Shown here in pieces: positions 1-6,384 of a DNA stretch of 6,384 nucleotides. Source of the stretch: Gemmatimonadota bacterium (GTDB taxonomy: Bacteria > Gemmatimonadota > Gemmatimonadetes > Gemmatimonadales > GWC2-71-9); the NCBI GenBank assembly GCA_029884275.1, contig JAOUIC010000106.1, forward strand, positions 1 to 6,384, read 5' to 3'. The translations under genes were made by a program, and so were the position numbers. The notes beneath the pieces were generated by a model. It made no database searches, was not told the DNA's origin, and saw only the letters and a program-made list of their open reading frames with translations. Each line of letters starts with the position of its first letter. Within the stretch, counting starts at the first letter, position 1.

Positions 1-42
1 CGTGGCGGGCCAGGCGGCGGACGGGGGCGGGGCGGGCGCTGA
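1..42 (+). CDS. C-terminal tail of an upstream gene, Arg/Gly-rich (RGG-type), partial
   Basis: Reading from base 1, thirteen codons give RGGPGGGRGRGGR and then a TGA stop at 40-42. Such RGG-rich tails are typical of bacterial DEAD-box RNA helicases and small RRM-type RNA-binding proteins, where the disordered basic tail helps bind RNA. Which of these it is cannot be told from 13 residues. A strong intrinsic terminator begins 25 bases after the stop, exactly where the 3' end of a transcription unit would be expected, and this supports the reading. The caveat is that any GC-rich stretch tends to read as Gly/Arg in some frame. Confidence 0.5.
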   Translation, partial: RGGPGGGRGRGGR

Positions 43-67
43 TCGCCCACCTCCCCGGGTCCCGGCA

Positions 68-91
68 GGGCGGGTCGCTGACCCGCCCTTT
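68..91 (+). terminator. Rho-independent terminator of the upstream gene
   Basis: The arms GGGCGGGT (68-75) and ACCCGCCC (81-88) form a perfect 8-bp GC-rich stem with a 5-base loop (CGCTG). An A-T pair can extend the stem at 67/89. The run TTTGCGTTT follows at 89-97. The hairpin lies just after the stop at 40-42 and about 40 bases before the acylase ATG, so it should end the upstream transcript and leave the acylase with its own promoter. Confidence 0.75.
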
Positions 92-130
92 GCGTTTGCA
101 GACGCTGGCAGGAAGTTGAATTCATTCCCC

Positions 131-2593
131 ATGCCCGTTTCCGAGCCACGGCGTCATTCCCGCGCGGGCACGCTGGCTGCCCTCCTCGTCCTGCTCGCCT
201 CGATCGGCGCCAGCGTCGTGCGTCTGGGTTCCCTGCCCAGGCTGGGCCCATTTCTCGATCCGGCCCACGGTGCCTGGAGCGCCGCGCGCCAGACCCGATC
301 GGACGATGATGGGGCCCGGATTCCGGGTCTCTCGGCCCCGGTAGCCATCCGGTTCGACGACCGCCGGGTGCCCCATATCGTCGCCGCCAATGAGCTCGAC
401 GCCGTTCGTGCGCTGGGGTACGCAGTGGCGCGGGACCGGCTGTTCCAGCTGGAGCTGCAATGGCGCGCAGGGGCAGGCCGCCTGACTGAACTGGTCGGTT
501 CCGCGGCGCTCGGGATGGACCGGGACACACGGCGGCTCGGCCTCCCGATGGCCGCCGCGTCCCGCCTGGCATCCCTCGCCGATACATCGGGTGAGCGGCG
601 GCTCCTCGACGCCTTCGCCGGCGGGGCCAACGCCTGGATCGATGCCCTCGATTCGCGCGCCATCCCGTTCGAGTACCACCTGCTCGGGCGGCAGCCGGCG
701 CGGTGGGAGCCGGTCAACAGCCTCCATCTGCTGGGCCGAATGGGATGGACGCTCGCCTTGAGCAATCTCGAGCGGGTCCGTGAAGCCGCGGCACAGCTGG
801 TCGGGCCGGAGGCTGCCGACGCTCTCTATCCCCGCAACAGTCCCATCCAGGAGCCGCTCAAGCCCAACGGCCTGCAGGCGCCGCGGTTCGACCCTGTGCG
901 GTTCCCCCCGCCGCGCCGCTCCTCCAGCGGGGCGCGTGCTGCCGGCGGCAGCCTCCTCGCGCGGCCGGATGGCGCCGCCCACGACGCGCTGGGCTCCAAC
1001 AACTGGGCGGTCGCGCCACGCCGGACCGCCGGTGGTCATGCGTTGCTCGCGGGAGACCCGCACCTCGAACTGACGCTCCCCTCGATCTGGTATGAAGCTC
1101 ACCTGGTGGTCCCCGACTCTCTCGATGTCTACGGGGTCACCATCCCGGGTGCCCCCGCGATCATCATCGGATTCAACCGCGACCTCGCCTGGACCTTCAC
1201 CAACACCGAATCGGATGTACTCGACCGGTACCTCGAGGTGGTGGACGCCGCTGCGGCGCCGTCCCGGTATCGGCTCGACGGGGAATGGCGCGACCTCCGA
1301 GTGGTGGTGGAGCGGTACCGTGACCCCGGTGGCGTGACCATCGCGACCGACACCATCCGTTTCACCCATCGGGGCCCCATGCTCCGGGATCCGGCGGGCC
1401 GCTGGACCTCGATTCGCTGGACGGTGCTCGAGGGCAACGACGGGCTGATGGCCCTGAGCCGCGGGGCCCGCGCCCGCACCGCGGAGGAATGGCAGCGGCA
1501 GCTGCTCGGTTTCCGGGCTCCGCCGCAGAACATGCTGGTCGCCGACCGGCAGGGGACGATTGCGATTCGCTCCACCGGAAGATTCCCGATCCGGCCCGCC
1601 GGCCGAGGGGACCTGCTTCAACGGGGCGACACCACCGCCTCCGACTGGCTCGGGGACTGGAGCGCGGCGGAACTGCCCCAGGCGGTCAATCCGGCGCAGG
1701 GGTATCTCGCCTCCGCCAACCAGCAGCCGCTCGATCCCCGGCACGACGGCCGGTACCTTGGCGCGAACTGGTACTCACCCTGGCGTGCCATGCGGATCAA
1801 CGCACTCCTCCGCGGCGATTCTTCGATCACCCCCGACGACATGCGCCGGTTCCAGACCGATCCCGGCAGTGCCTCAGCGGACCTCTTCGTCCCGGCCTTC
1901 CTGGCGGCCGCCAACCGGGGGGCGGGGGACTCCGGTGCTCACCGTGCGGCGCAGCTCCTCGCCGAGTGGGATCGCCGCTACACGGGGGAGAACACCCGGG
2001 CGGTGCTGTTCGAGGCGGCGCTGGGTGAACTGGCGGAGCTGCTGTGGGATGAACTCCGGCCCGCCGACCCCGCGCTGCCGCGGCCGCCATACCCGGCGGG
2101 CGCCATCATCGCCGCCCTGCTGGTGGATTCCACCAGTATCTGGTGGGACCGGGCCGAGACGACGGATCGGGTCGAGCAGCGCGACGACATCCTTGCCGCG
2201 GCGCTGGTGGCGGGCCTCGACGAAGTGACGCGGAAATACGGTGAACCGGATCGAGGTGGCTGGCGGTGGGACCGGATCCGACATGCGCGCATCAACCACC
2301 TCCTCTACCTCGGCTCGCTCTCGGCACTCGAGGTCCCGGTCCAGGGGGGACAGAGCACGCTGAACCCCTCGTCGGGTGACGGCAGCTTCGGGCCCAGTTG
2401 GCGGATGGTGGTCGAGCTCGGGCCGGCGCTGAAGGCATGGGGTGTCTTCCCGGGAGGGCAGTCCGGCAATCCCGCGAGCCGGTGGTACGACGACCGGATC
2501 GCGCGGTGGAGCGAGGGGGAGCTCGACACCCTGCGCATCGCACCCGTTCCGGCCGTGGTCTCCGATTCCCTCCGGCTGGAGCCGGTCCGATGA
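131..2593 (+). CDS. Penicillin acylase family protein (Ntn-hydrolase, S45), membrane-anchored or secreted
   Basis: This is an 820-residue precursor of a self-cleaving amidohydrolase that hydrolyses amide bonds of acylated substrates such as beta-lactams or acyl-homoserine lactones; the natural substrate cannot be told. The N-terminus is basic (RRHSR), then hydrophobic at about residues 13-30, a signal peptide or membrane anchor, so it should act in the periplasm or at the cell surface. The alpha chain carries the family signature around VPHI (80-83) and GYAVARDRLFQLE (96-108). The beta chain begins at Ser289 in GSNNW (codon 995-997), the autocatalytic nucleophile. Counting from it, His23 (Gly-Asp-Pro-His), Asn242 (SANQQP) and Arg264 occupy the places of the known catalytic residues. 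The C-terminal GGQSGNP motif is present and the length is normal. I chose ATG 131, with AGGAAG at 110-115 as a rather distant ribosome binding site. TTG 116 abuts that site, and GTG 2 would read through the terminator. Confidence 0.93.
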   Translation: MPVSEPRRHSRAGTLAALLVLLASIGASVVRLGSLPRLGPFLDPAHGAWSAARQTRSDDDGARIPGLSAPVAIRFDDRRVPHIVAANELDAVRALGYAVARDRLFQLELQWRAGAGRLTELVGSAALGMDRDTRRLGLPMAAASRLASLADTSGERRLLDAFAGGANAWIDALDSRAIPFEYHLLGRQPARWEPVNSLHLLGRMGWTLALSNLERVREAAAQLVGPEAADALYPRNSPIQEPLKPNGLQAPRFDPVRFPPPRRSSSGARAAGGSLLARPDGAAHDALGSNNWAVAPRRTAGGHALLAGDPHLELTLPSIWYEAHLVVPDSLDVYGVTIPGAPAIIIGFNRDLAWTFTNTESDVLDRYLEVVDAAAAPSRYRLDGEWRDLRVVVERYRDPGGVTIATDTIRFTHRGPMLRDPAGRWTSIRWTVLEGNDGLMALSRGARARTAEEWQRQLLGFRAPPQNMLVADRQGTIAIRSTGRFPIRPAGRGDLLQRGDTTASDWLGDWSAAELPQAVNPAQGYLASANQQPLDPRHDGRYLGANWYSPWRAMRINALLRGDSSITPDDMRRFQTDPGSASADLFVPAFLAAANRGAGDSGAHRAAQLLAEWDRRYTGENTRAVLFEAALGELAELLWDELRPADPALPRPPYPAGAIIAALLVDSTSIWWDRAETTDRVEQRDDILAAALVAGLDEVTRKYGEPDRGGWRWDRIRHARINHLLYLGSLSALEVPVQGGQSTLNPSSGDGSFGPSWRMVVELGPALKAWGVFPGGQSGNPASRWYDDRIARWSEGELDTLRIAPVPAVVSDSLRLEPVR

Positions 2594-2955
2594 GGCCTGG
2601 TATTGCGACGAGGGCCGCACTGCTGACCCTGCTCATGGCCCTCGGCACCTGGGTGATGGGGTGGTGGATCGTGCCGCTGGTGGCGTTTGGATGGGGGATT
2701 GCCTCGAGCCCGGCGTTGCCATGGCTTGCCGGACTCGCTGGCGCCGCGGCGTGGGGAGTCCTGCTCTCGAGCGCCCCATGGGATGCACTCCGCCGTCTGG
2801 CGCCGCGGATGGGCGGGGTCTTCCACCTGCCTGGCTGGGGGATGGTGATCCTGACCCTCGCATTCGCCGGGCTGCTGGGGTGGAGCGCGGCGCGGGTGGG
2901 ATCGGCTCTGGGGGCGAGCCTCAGGGGCGCGTCCGCTTCCCCTCCGAAGCCCTGA
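2590..2955 (+). CDS. Small multi-pass membrane protein of unknown function
   Basis: A 121-residue protein that I do not recognise. Its ATG overlaps the TGA of the acylase gene (ATGA, 2590-2593), the usual sign of translational coupling in one operon; this decides the start even though the frame is open further upstream. It is strongly hydrophobic, with likely membrane segments at about residues 8-24, 25-39, 43-61 and 82-105. A short basic loop (DALRRLAPR, 65-73) and a small, Ser/Pro-rich C-terminal tail ending in PPKP complete it. It has no Cys pair, catalytic motif or lipobox that I can see. The coupling suggests a job tied to the acylase, such as membrane placement or transport, but this is inference. 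The high Trp, Gly and Ala content fits a real membrane protein rather than a random GC-rich frame. Confidence 0.75.
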   Translation: MRPGIATRAALLTLLMALGTWVMGWWIVPLVAFGWGIASSPALPWLAGLAGAAAWGVLLSSAPWDALRRLAPRMGGVFHLPGWGMVILTLAFAGLLGWSAARVGSALGASLRGASASPPKP

Positions 2956-2966
2956 AAGCCGGCGGG

Positions 2967-2992
2967 GGCTGGTCAGTGTCCGCCCCCCAGCC
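2967..2992 (+). terminator. Weak terminator-like hairpin after the acylase operon
   Basis: GGCTGG (2967-2972) can pair with CCAGCC (2987-2992) across a 14-base loop, 12 bases after the membrane-protein stop. Only TAGATTTG follows, so the T tract is poor. It is a possible operon end, not a convincing one, and it overlaps a candidate promoter. Confidence 0.25.
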
Positions 2993-2998
2993 TAGATT
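2970..2998 (+). promoter_or_regulatory. Possible sigma-70-type promoter for the HNH gene
   Basis: TGGTCA (2970-2975) and TAGATT (2993-2998) each match four of six bases of the -35 and -10 consensus, with a 17-base spacer. Transcription would start near 3005 and give a leader of about 65 bases before the HNH start. The match is weak and could be chance. Confidence 0.2.
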
Positions 2999-3044
2999 TG
3001 GGATGTCTTGTAACCTGCGGAGGGGATTCTGACCCTGTTCGCTT

Positions 3045-3072
3045 CAACCTTGTAGCTGAAGGATTGTTTTTT
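3045..3072 (+). promoter_or_regulatory. Hairpin plus T6 tract overlapping the HNH ribosome binding site and start
   Basis: CAACCTT (3045-3051) pairs with AAGG-A-TTG (3059-3066) around the 7-base loop GTAGCTG, with A3063 bulged, giving seven pairs. Six T follow immediately (3067-3072), and the last two belong to the TTG start codon. The 3' arm contains most of the ribosome binding site GAAGGA (3058-3063). The structure could end transcription or hide the ribosome binding site. The stem is AT-rich and weak, so function is uncertain. Confidence 0.35.
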
Positions 3073-3475
3073 GTCACGCGCTAATCGTCGCCCCACCTCG
3101 TCCGCTCCGTCGCGGTCCCGCAATCTGGGCCGCCGTTCCATGGATGCACACCGCCAGTGGCTGATCGACAAGTACGGCCCCGTGTGTGCCTATTGCGGCA
3201 CCGACATCCCTGAAGACCGCACCACCCTCGACCACGTCTATCCTCGCAAGGGGCAGACCGCATACGACCGACCCGACAACCTGGTCATCGCCTGCCAGTC
3301 CTGCAACTCCGCGAAGGCCGACACCCCGTTCCTCGCGTTCATCGCCCAGCGCCGTTCGCGGGGCGTCTTCCTGCTGCACTATGGGGAGCATCTCTCGGAC
3401 TGGGTGAAGGACATGGTGCGCCAGACGTCGGAACGGGAGTTCCTGCCCTCGACGACGCCGGTGTTCACCCGGTAG
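3071..3475 (+). CDS. HNH endonuclease family protein
   Basis: A 134-residue protein with a compact HNH (beta-beta-alpha-metal) nuclease domain, predicted to nick or cleave DNA with a divalent metal. Two structural zinc-binding pairs are visible: Cys39-x2-Cys42 (CAYC) and Cys75-x2-Cys78 (CQSC). The catalytic core reads LDHVYPRKG (Asp54-His55), then Asn70 in DNLVIAC, then CNSAK (Asn79, Lys82), so all key residues are present. The first 23 residues are basic and probably disordered. I chose TTG 3071 because GAAGGA (3058-3063) sits 7 bases upstream; ATG 3140 (Met24) leaves the domain intact but lacks a good ribosome binding site. No methylase, restriction, phage or intron genes are next to it, so it stands alone. 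Proteins like this are common in bacterial genomes and are often of unknown role. It converges with the oxoglutarate dehydrogenase gene. Confidence 0.9.
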   Translation: MSRANRRPTSSAPSRSRNLGRRSMDAHRQWLIDKYGPVCAYCGTDIPEDRTTLDHVYPRKGQTAYDRPDNLVIACQSCNSAKADTPFLAFIAQRRSRGVFLLHYGEHLSDWVKDMVRQTSEREFLPSTTPVFTR

Positions 3476-3485
3476 CGTCCCGCCC

Positions 3486-3517
3486 TACCGTCGTACCGTA
3501 CTACCGTCCTACCGCCT
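3486..3517. repeat. Four tandem copies of an 8-base repeat, TACCGTNN
   Basis: TACCG recurs at 3486, 3494, 3502 and 3510, exactly every 8 bases; the units are TACCGTCG, TACCGTAC, TACCGTCC and TACCGCCT. The array lies 10 bases beyond the HNH stop and covers the stop codon (complement of 3501-3503) and last four codons of the minus-strand gene. CTACCG (3485-3490) can also pair with CGGTAG (3470-3475) at the HNH stop, a 6-bp stem without a T tract. It may be a simple repeat grown by replication slippage, or part of a genome-wide intergenic repeat family. Confidence 0.8.
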
Positions 3518-6384
3518 CCCCCACGATCCGGTGCTGCTCGGTAGCATGCGCCGAGGGGTACCCTTCCGCCGGGCTGGCCCGGTCCGGCCTGCCGACATAG
3601 CGCAACGGGAGTGAAGCCGGCAGGACCTCGCGGAGGCGCGGTTCCACGAAGGTCCATGGCCCCATGTTCCGCGGCTCCTCCTGCGCCCAGACGATCTCCG
3701 TGAGGTGCTGGTAGTGGCCGAGCACGGTGCGGAGTTCGGCGGCAGGGAACCGATACAACTGTTCCAGTCGGACCAGGGCGGTGGGGCTTCCGGCGGCCTC
3801 GCGGGCCGCGAGGAGATCGTAGTACACCTTGCCGGAACAGAGGACCAGGCGGCTGGCCTCGCGGTGCAACCGTGCGGCCTGCGGATCGTCGAGCACCGGC
3901 TGCCAGCCGATCGCGGTGAAGTCGCCTACCCGGCTGGCGGCCTGCGGGAGGCGCAGCAGGCTCTTCGGCGTCATCACGATCAGCGGGCGCTGTCGCCTCC
4001 GGCGCGCCTGGCGGCGCAGCAGGTGGAAGTACTGCGCCGGCGTCGACGGGTTCGCCACCCGGATGTTCCCTTCGGCGCAGGCCTGCAGGAACCGCTCGAG
4101 CCGGGCACTGGAATGCTCAGGCCCCTGACCCTCATAGCCGTGGGGAAGCAGCAGGGTCAGGCGGGTCGAGAGGCCCCACTTGGAGAGCCCCGAGACGATG
4201 AACTGGTCGATGATGACCTGCGCGCCATTCATGAAGTCGCCAAATTGGGCCTCCCACAGCACCAGCGTCTCCGGCGCGGCGGCGCTGTACCCGTATTCGA
4301 AGCCGAGTGTCGCGAGCTCCGACAGCGGGCTGTTGTGGAGTTCGAAGGTGGCGAGCGCACCTGGGAGGTGTCCGATCGGCGTGTAGGGCCGCCCGGTGAC
4401 GGCATCGTGCAGCACCAGGTGCCGCTGGCTGAAGGTGCCGCGCTCGACATCCTGCCCGGTCAGCCGGATCGGGATGCCCTCCACCAGCAACGACGCGATG
4501 GCCAGCGCCTCGGCATGCGCCCATTCGACCTCCGGTTCGCCGCCCAGCGCGGCGCGGCGGCGCTCCAGCTGCTTCTGGAGCTTGGGATTGACGGTGAACC
4601 CCTCGGGCCAGGAGATCAGCTGGTCGTTGAGGGCGCCGAGCAGGTCGGCGGGAAGCGCGGTCTCGAGGTCGAGCCCCGAGGTCGGTTCGGTGGATTTGGC
4701 CGCTTCCTTCGCGACCGCGGTTCCCATGCTCGCCTTGAATGACGACAGGCAGTCGGCCAGCCGCTGGTAGGTCTCGTCGTAGATCCGGCCGGTTTCGGCC
4801 TCGGGCACCACCCCGCGCTGAGTCAGGAGCGCGGCGTACTGCTGGCGCACCGTGGGTAGCGCCTTGATGCGCTCGTACATCAGCGGCTGAGTGTACGAGG
4901 GCTCGTCGCCCTCGTTATGTCCGTGGCGCCGGTACCCGACCAGATCGATCAGCACGTCCTCGTGGAACCGCTCCCGGTAGGCCATCGCGAGCCGCACCGT
5001 CGCGATGCACGCTTCGGCGTCATCGGCGTTCACGTGGATGATCGGGATGTCGAAGCCCTTCGCCAGGTCGCTCGCGTGGCGGGTCGAGCGGGAATCACCC
5101 ATGTCGGTGGTGAAACCGATCTGGTTGTTGGTGATGATGTGAATCGTCCCGCCGGTCCGATACCCGCGCAGCGCGCCGAGGTTGAGCGTTTCGCTCACCA
5201 CCCCCTGGCCCGCGAAGGCGGCATCACCGTGGATGATCACGGGGACGGCGGTGCTGGGGTCGTGATGCGGCTCGCGGCCCTTGCGGCTGGTCTGCCTGGC
5301 CCGCGCCCGCCCGTCCACCACCGGACCGACGAACTCGAGATGACTCGGGTGGGGCGACAGGGTGACGGTCACCACCTTGCCGCTCCGGGTCTTGTACCCA
5401 CCTTCGGCGCCGTGGTGGTACTTCACGTCACCGGTGCCGCCCTCCGGCGTGCCGGCCCCGAGCTGGGCGTTCTTGGCGCTCTCGAACTCGGCGAAGATCG
5501 TCTCGTACGAGCGGCCCACGGTGTGGGCCAGCACATTTAGCCGGCCGCGATGGGCCATGCCGATCACCACCTCGCGGGCGCCCTGCTGTGCGGCCAGTTC
5601 GATGAGCTGGTCCAGCATCGGCACCAGCAGGTCCACCCCCTCGATCGAGAACCGCTTCTGCCCCAGGTAGGCCTTGTGGAGGAAGCGCTCGAAGGCCTCG
5701 ACGTCCACCAGCCGCCGATAGAGCCACTGCTGCTCCTCCGCGTCGGGCAGCTCGCGGTGCATTCCCGACTCGACCACCTGGCGCAGCCAGGTCCGTTCCG
5801 CGTGGGTCGAGATGTGCTCCATCTCGTAGGCCATCGTGCCGCAGTAGGCCTCGCGCAGCCGGGGGAGAGCGTCGGCCAGCGTGTCGCCGGGCGTGGACAG
5901 CCGAAGCACCGAGGCCGGAAGCGCCCTCATCACATCGGGCGTCAGACCGAGGGGGTTCGGATCGAGTGACGGGTCACCCGGCGGCGGCATGCCGAGCGGA
6001 TCGAGCCTGGCGGCGAGGTGTCCGTGGGTACGGTACGCCTTGACCAGCGCCATGGCGGCGGCGACGACGTACAGGTCGGCCTGCGATTCCACCACCGACC
6101 CCGAGCCGCGCCCGGCCCTGGCCGGGTGGACCGCGGCTGGAGCCGGTTCGGCCAGGCCCAGGCTGGCGAACGCCTCCTCGTAGAAACGCTCGTCACCCTG
6201 CAGCAGCTGGTCCACGGCGCGGAGAAACTCGCCCGACTCGGCGCCCTGGATGACGCGGTGGTCGTAGGTGCTGGTGACCGTCATGACCTTGGCGATCCCG
6301 AGTTCGCGCAGCCGGTCGTCGGAGAGATCGCTGAATGCGGGCGGGTAGGCGATGGAGCCAATCGCGATGATGCTTCCCTGGCCC
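3501..6384 (-). CDS. kgd: Multifunctional 2-oxoglutarate dehydrogenase (E2-E1 fusion, Kgd/OdhA type), 5' end outside the window
   Basis: It catalyses thiamine-diphosphate-dependent decarboxylation of 2-oxoglutarate in the cytoplasmic TCA cycle. The window holds 960 codons and the stop. The frame stays open to the right edge, where GQGSII, YPPAFSD and ELGIAKVMT continue the acyltransferase domain, so Met at 6284 is internal. Numbered from that Met, the acyltransferase active site is DHRVIQG (His9). After an Ala/Pro/Gly linker (about 45-65) the E1 part begins. It has GMAHRGRLN (His245), PSHLE (His315), the thiamine/metal motif GDAAFAGQG (Asp354) with NNQIGFTT (Asn387), HGHNEGDEPS (454-463), RGTFSQRH (615-622), NSPLSE and FEYGYS, and PSTPAQYFHLLRRQ before the C-terminal domain. 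The fusion is the family known from mycobacteria and corynebacteria, where a separate lipoylated E2 supplies the lipoyl group. All E1 motifs seem intact. Regulation is not visible because the promoter is off-window. Confidence 0.95.
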   Translation of the reverse strand, partial: GQGSIIAIGSIAYPPAFSDLSDDRLRELGIAKVMTVTSTYDHRVIQGAESGEFLRAVDQLLQGDERFYEEAFASLGLAEPAPAAVHPARAGRGSGSVVESQADLYVVAAAMALVKAYRTHGHLAARLDPLGMPPPGDPSLDPNPLGLTPDVMRALPASVLRLSTPGDTLADALPRLREAYCGTMAYEMEHISTHAERTWLRQVVESGMHRELPDAEEQQWLYRRLVDVEAFERFLHKAYLGQKRFSIEGVDLLVPMLDQLIELAAQQGAREVVIGMAHRGRLNVLAHTVGRSYETIFAEFESAKNAQLGAGTPEGGTGDVKYHHGAEGGYKTRSGKVVTVTLSPHPSHLEFVGPVVDGRARARQTSRKGREPHHDPSTAVPVIIHGDAAFAGQGVVSETLNLGALRGYRTGGTIHIITNNQIGFTTDMGDSRSTRHASDLAKGFDIPIIHVNADDAEACIATVRLAMAYRERFHEDVLIDLVGYRRHGHNEGDEPSYTQPLMYERIKALPTVRQQYAALLTQRGVVPEAETGRIYDETYQRLADCLSSFKASMGTAVAKEAAKSTEPTSGLDLETALPADLLGALNDQLISWPEGFTVNPKLQKQLERRRAALGGEPEVEWAHAEALAIASLLVEGIPIRLTGQDVERGTFSQRHLVLHDAVTGRPYTPIGHLPGALATFELHNSPLSELATLGFEYGYSAAAPETLVLWEAQFGDFMNGAQVIIDQFIVSGLSKWGLSTRLTLLLPHGYEGQGPEHSSARLERFLQACAEGNIRVANPSTPAQYFHLLRRQARRRRQRPLIVMTPKSLLRLPQAASRVGDFTAIGWQPVLDDPQAARLHREASRLVLCSGKVYYDLLAAREAAGSPTALVRLEQLYRFPAAELRTVLGHYQHLTEIVWAQEEPRNMGPWTFVEPRLREVLPASLPLRYVGRPDRASPAEGYPSAHATEQHRIVGEAVGR

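Noticed and set aside
95..121. Possible promoter TTTGCA (95-100) with TTGAAT (116-121) before the acylase
   Set aside because: Each box matches only four of six bases, the spacer is 15 bases, and the -10 box would leave almost no leader; too weak to annotate.
2..130. Extension of the acylase to a GTG at base 2
   Set aside because: It would run through the terminator hairpin and the upstream RGG tail, adding 43 low-complexity residues before an obvious N-terminal signal or anchor sequence.
122..1744. A 540-codon open frame on the minus strand opposite the acylase
   Set aside because: The translation is low-complexity and rich in Arg, Gly and Pro, with no domain, and the acylase on the other strand is well supported.
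2998..3084. A 28-codon frame from TTG 2998 to TAA 3082 before the HNH gene
   Set aside because: It has no ribosome binding site, ends inside the HNH gene, and its translation has no recognisable features.
3071..3475. The HNH gene as part of a defence island, homing intron or inverted phage module
   Set aside because: No restriction, methylase, phage or intron features flank it, and both neighbours are ordinary chromosomal genes.
3705..4742. A 345-codon open frame on the plus strand opposite the oxoglutarate dehydrogenase
   Set aside because: It lies wholly antisense to a gene with continuous family motifs, and its translation has no recognisable domain. Long antisense frames are expected in DNA with GC-rich third positions.
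4917..5540. A 207-codon plus-strand frame within the dehydrogenase gene
   Set aside because: It is antisense to the conserved E1 core and is explained by codon bias; no independent ribosome binding site or motif supports it.

Overview
The window is very GC-rich, with third codon positions dominated by G and C, and all of its genes look bacterial. The best organismal clue is the minus-strand gene. It encodes a single-chain 2-oxoglutarate dehydrogenase in which an acyltransferase (E2) domain is fused upstream of E1, the Kgd/OdhA architecture known best from Actinobacteria. Together with a secreted or membrane-anchored penicillin-acylase-family enzyme and a stand-alone HNH protein, this would suit a Gemmatimonadota or actinobacterium-like soil bacterium. 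That assignment is inference; nothing here is diagnostic.

Layout, left to right. (1) Bases 1-42 look like the last 13 codons of an upstream plus-strand gene ending in an Arg/Gly-rich (RGG-type) tail. A strong hairpin-plus-T terminator follows at 68-91. (2) A complete N-terminal-nucleophile (Ntn) hydrolase of the penicillin acylase family (131-2593, plus) has its expected catalytic residues in place. Its stop codon overlaps the start of a 121-residue multi-pass membrane protein of unknown function (2590-2955), so the two probably form a two-gene operon. (3) A 115-base intergenic stretch holds weak terminator-like and promoter-like elements. It also holds a hairpin followed by six T that overlaps the ribosome binding site and TTG start of the next gene. 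(4) A small HNH-endonuclease-family protein lies at 3071-3475 (plus). (5) The convergent junction contains four copies of an 8-base direct repeat (3486-3517) that runs over the stop codon of the minus-strand gene. (6) The kgd/odhA-type gene fills the rest of the window on the minus strand and runs off the right edge. Its true start lies outside the window.

The acylase and membrane protein are likely co-expressed and act at the envelope or periplasm. The oxoglutarate dehydrogenase is central TCA-cycle metabolism and has no evident functional link to its neighbours. I see no clear new multi-gene system, mobile element, CRISPR array, tRNA or rRNA. The most unusual material is non-coding: the 8-base repeat at the convergent gene ends and the hairpin over the HNH start.
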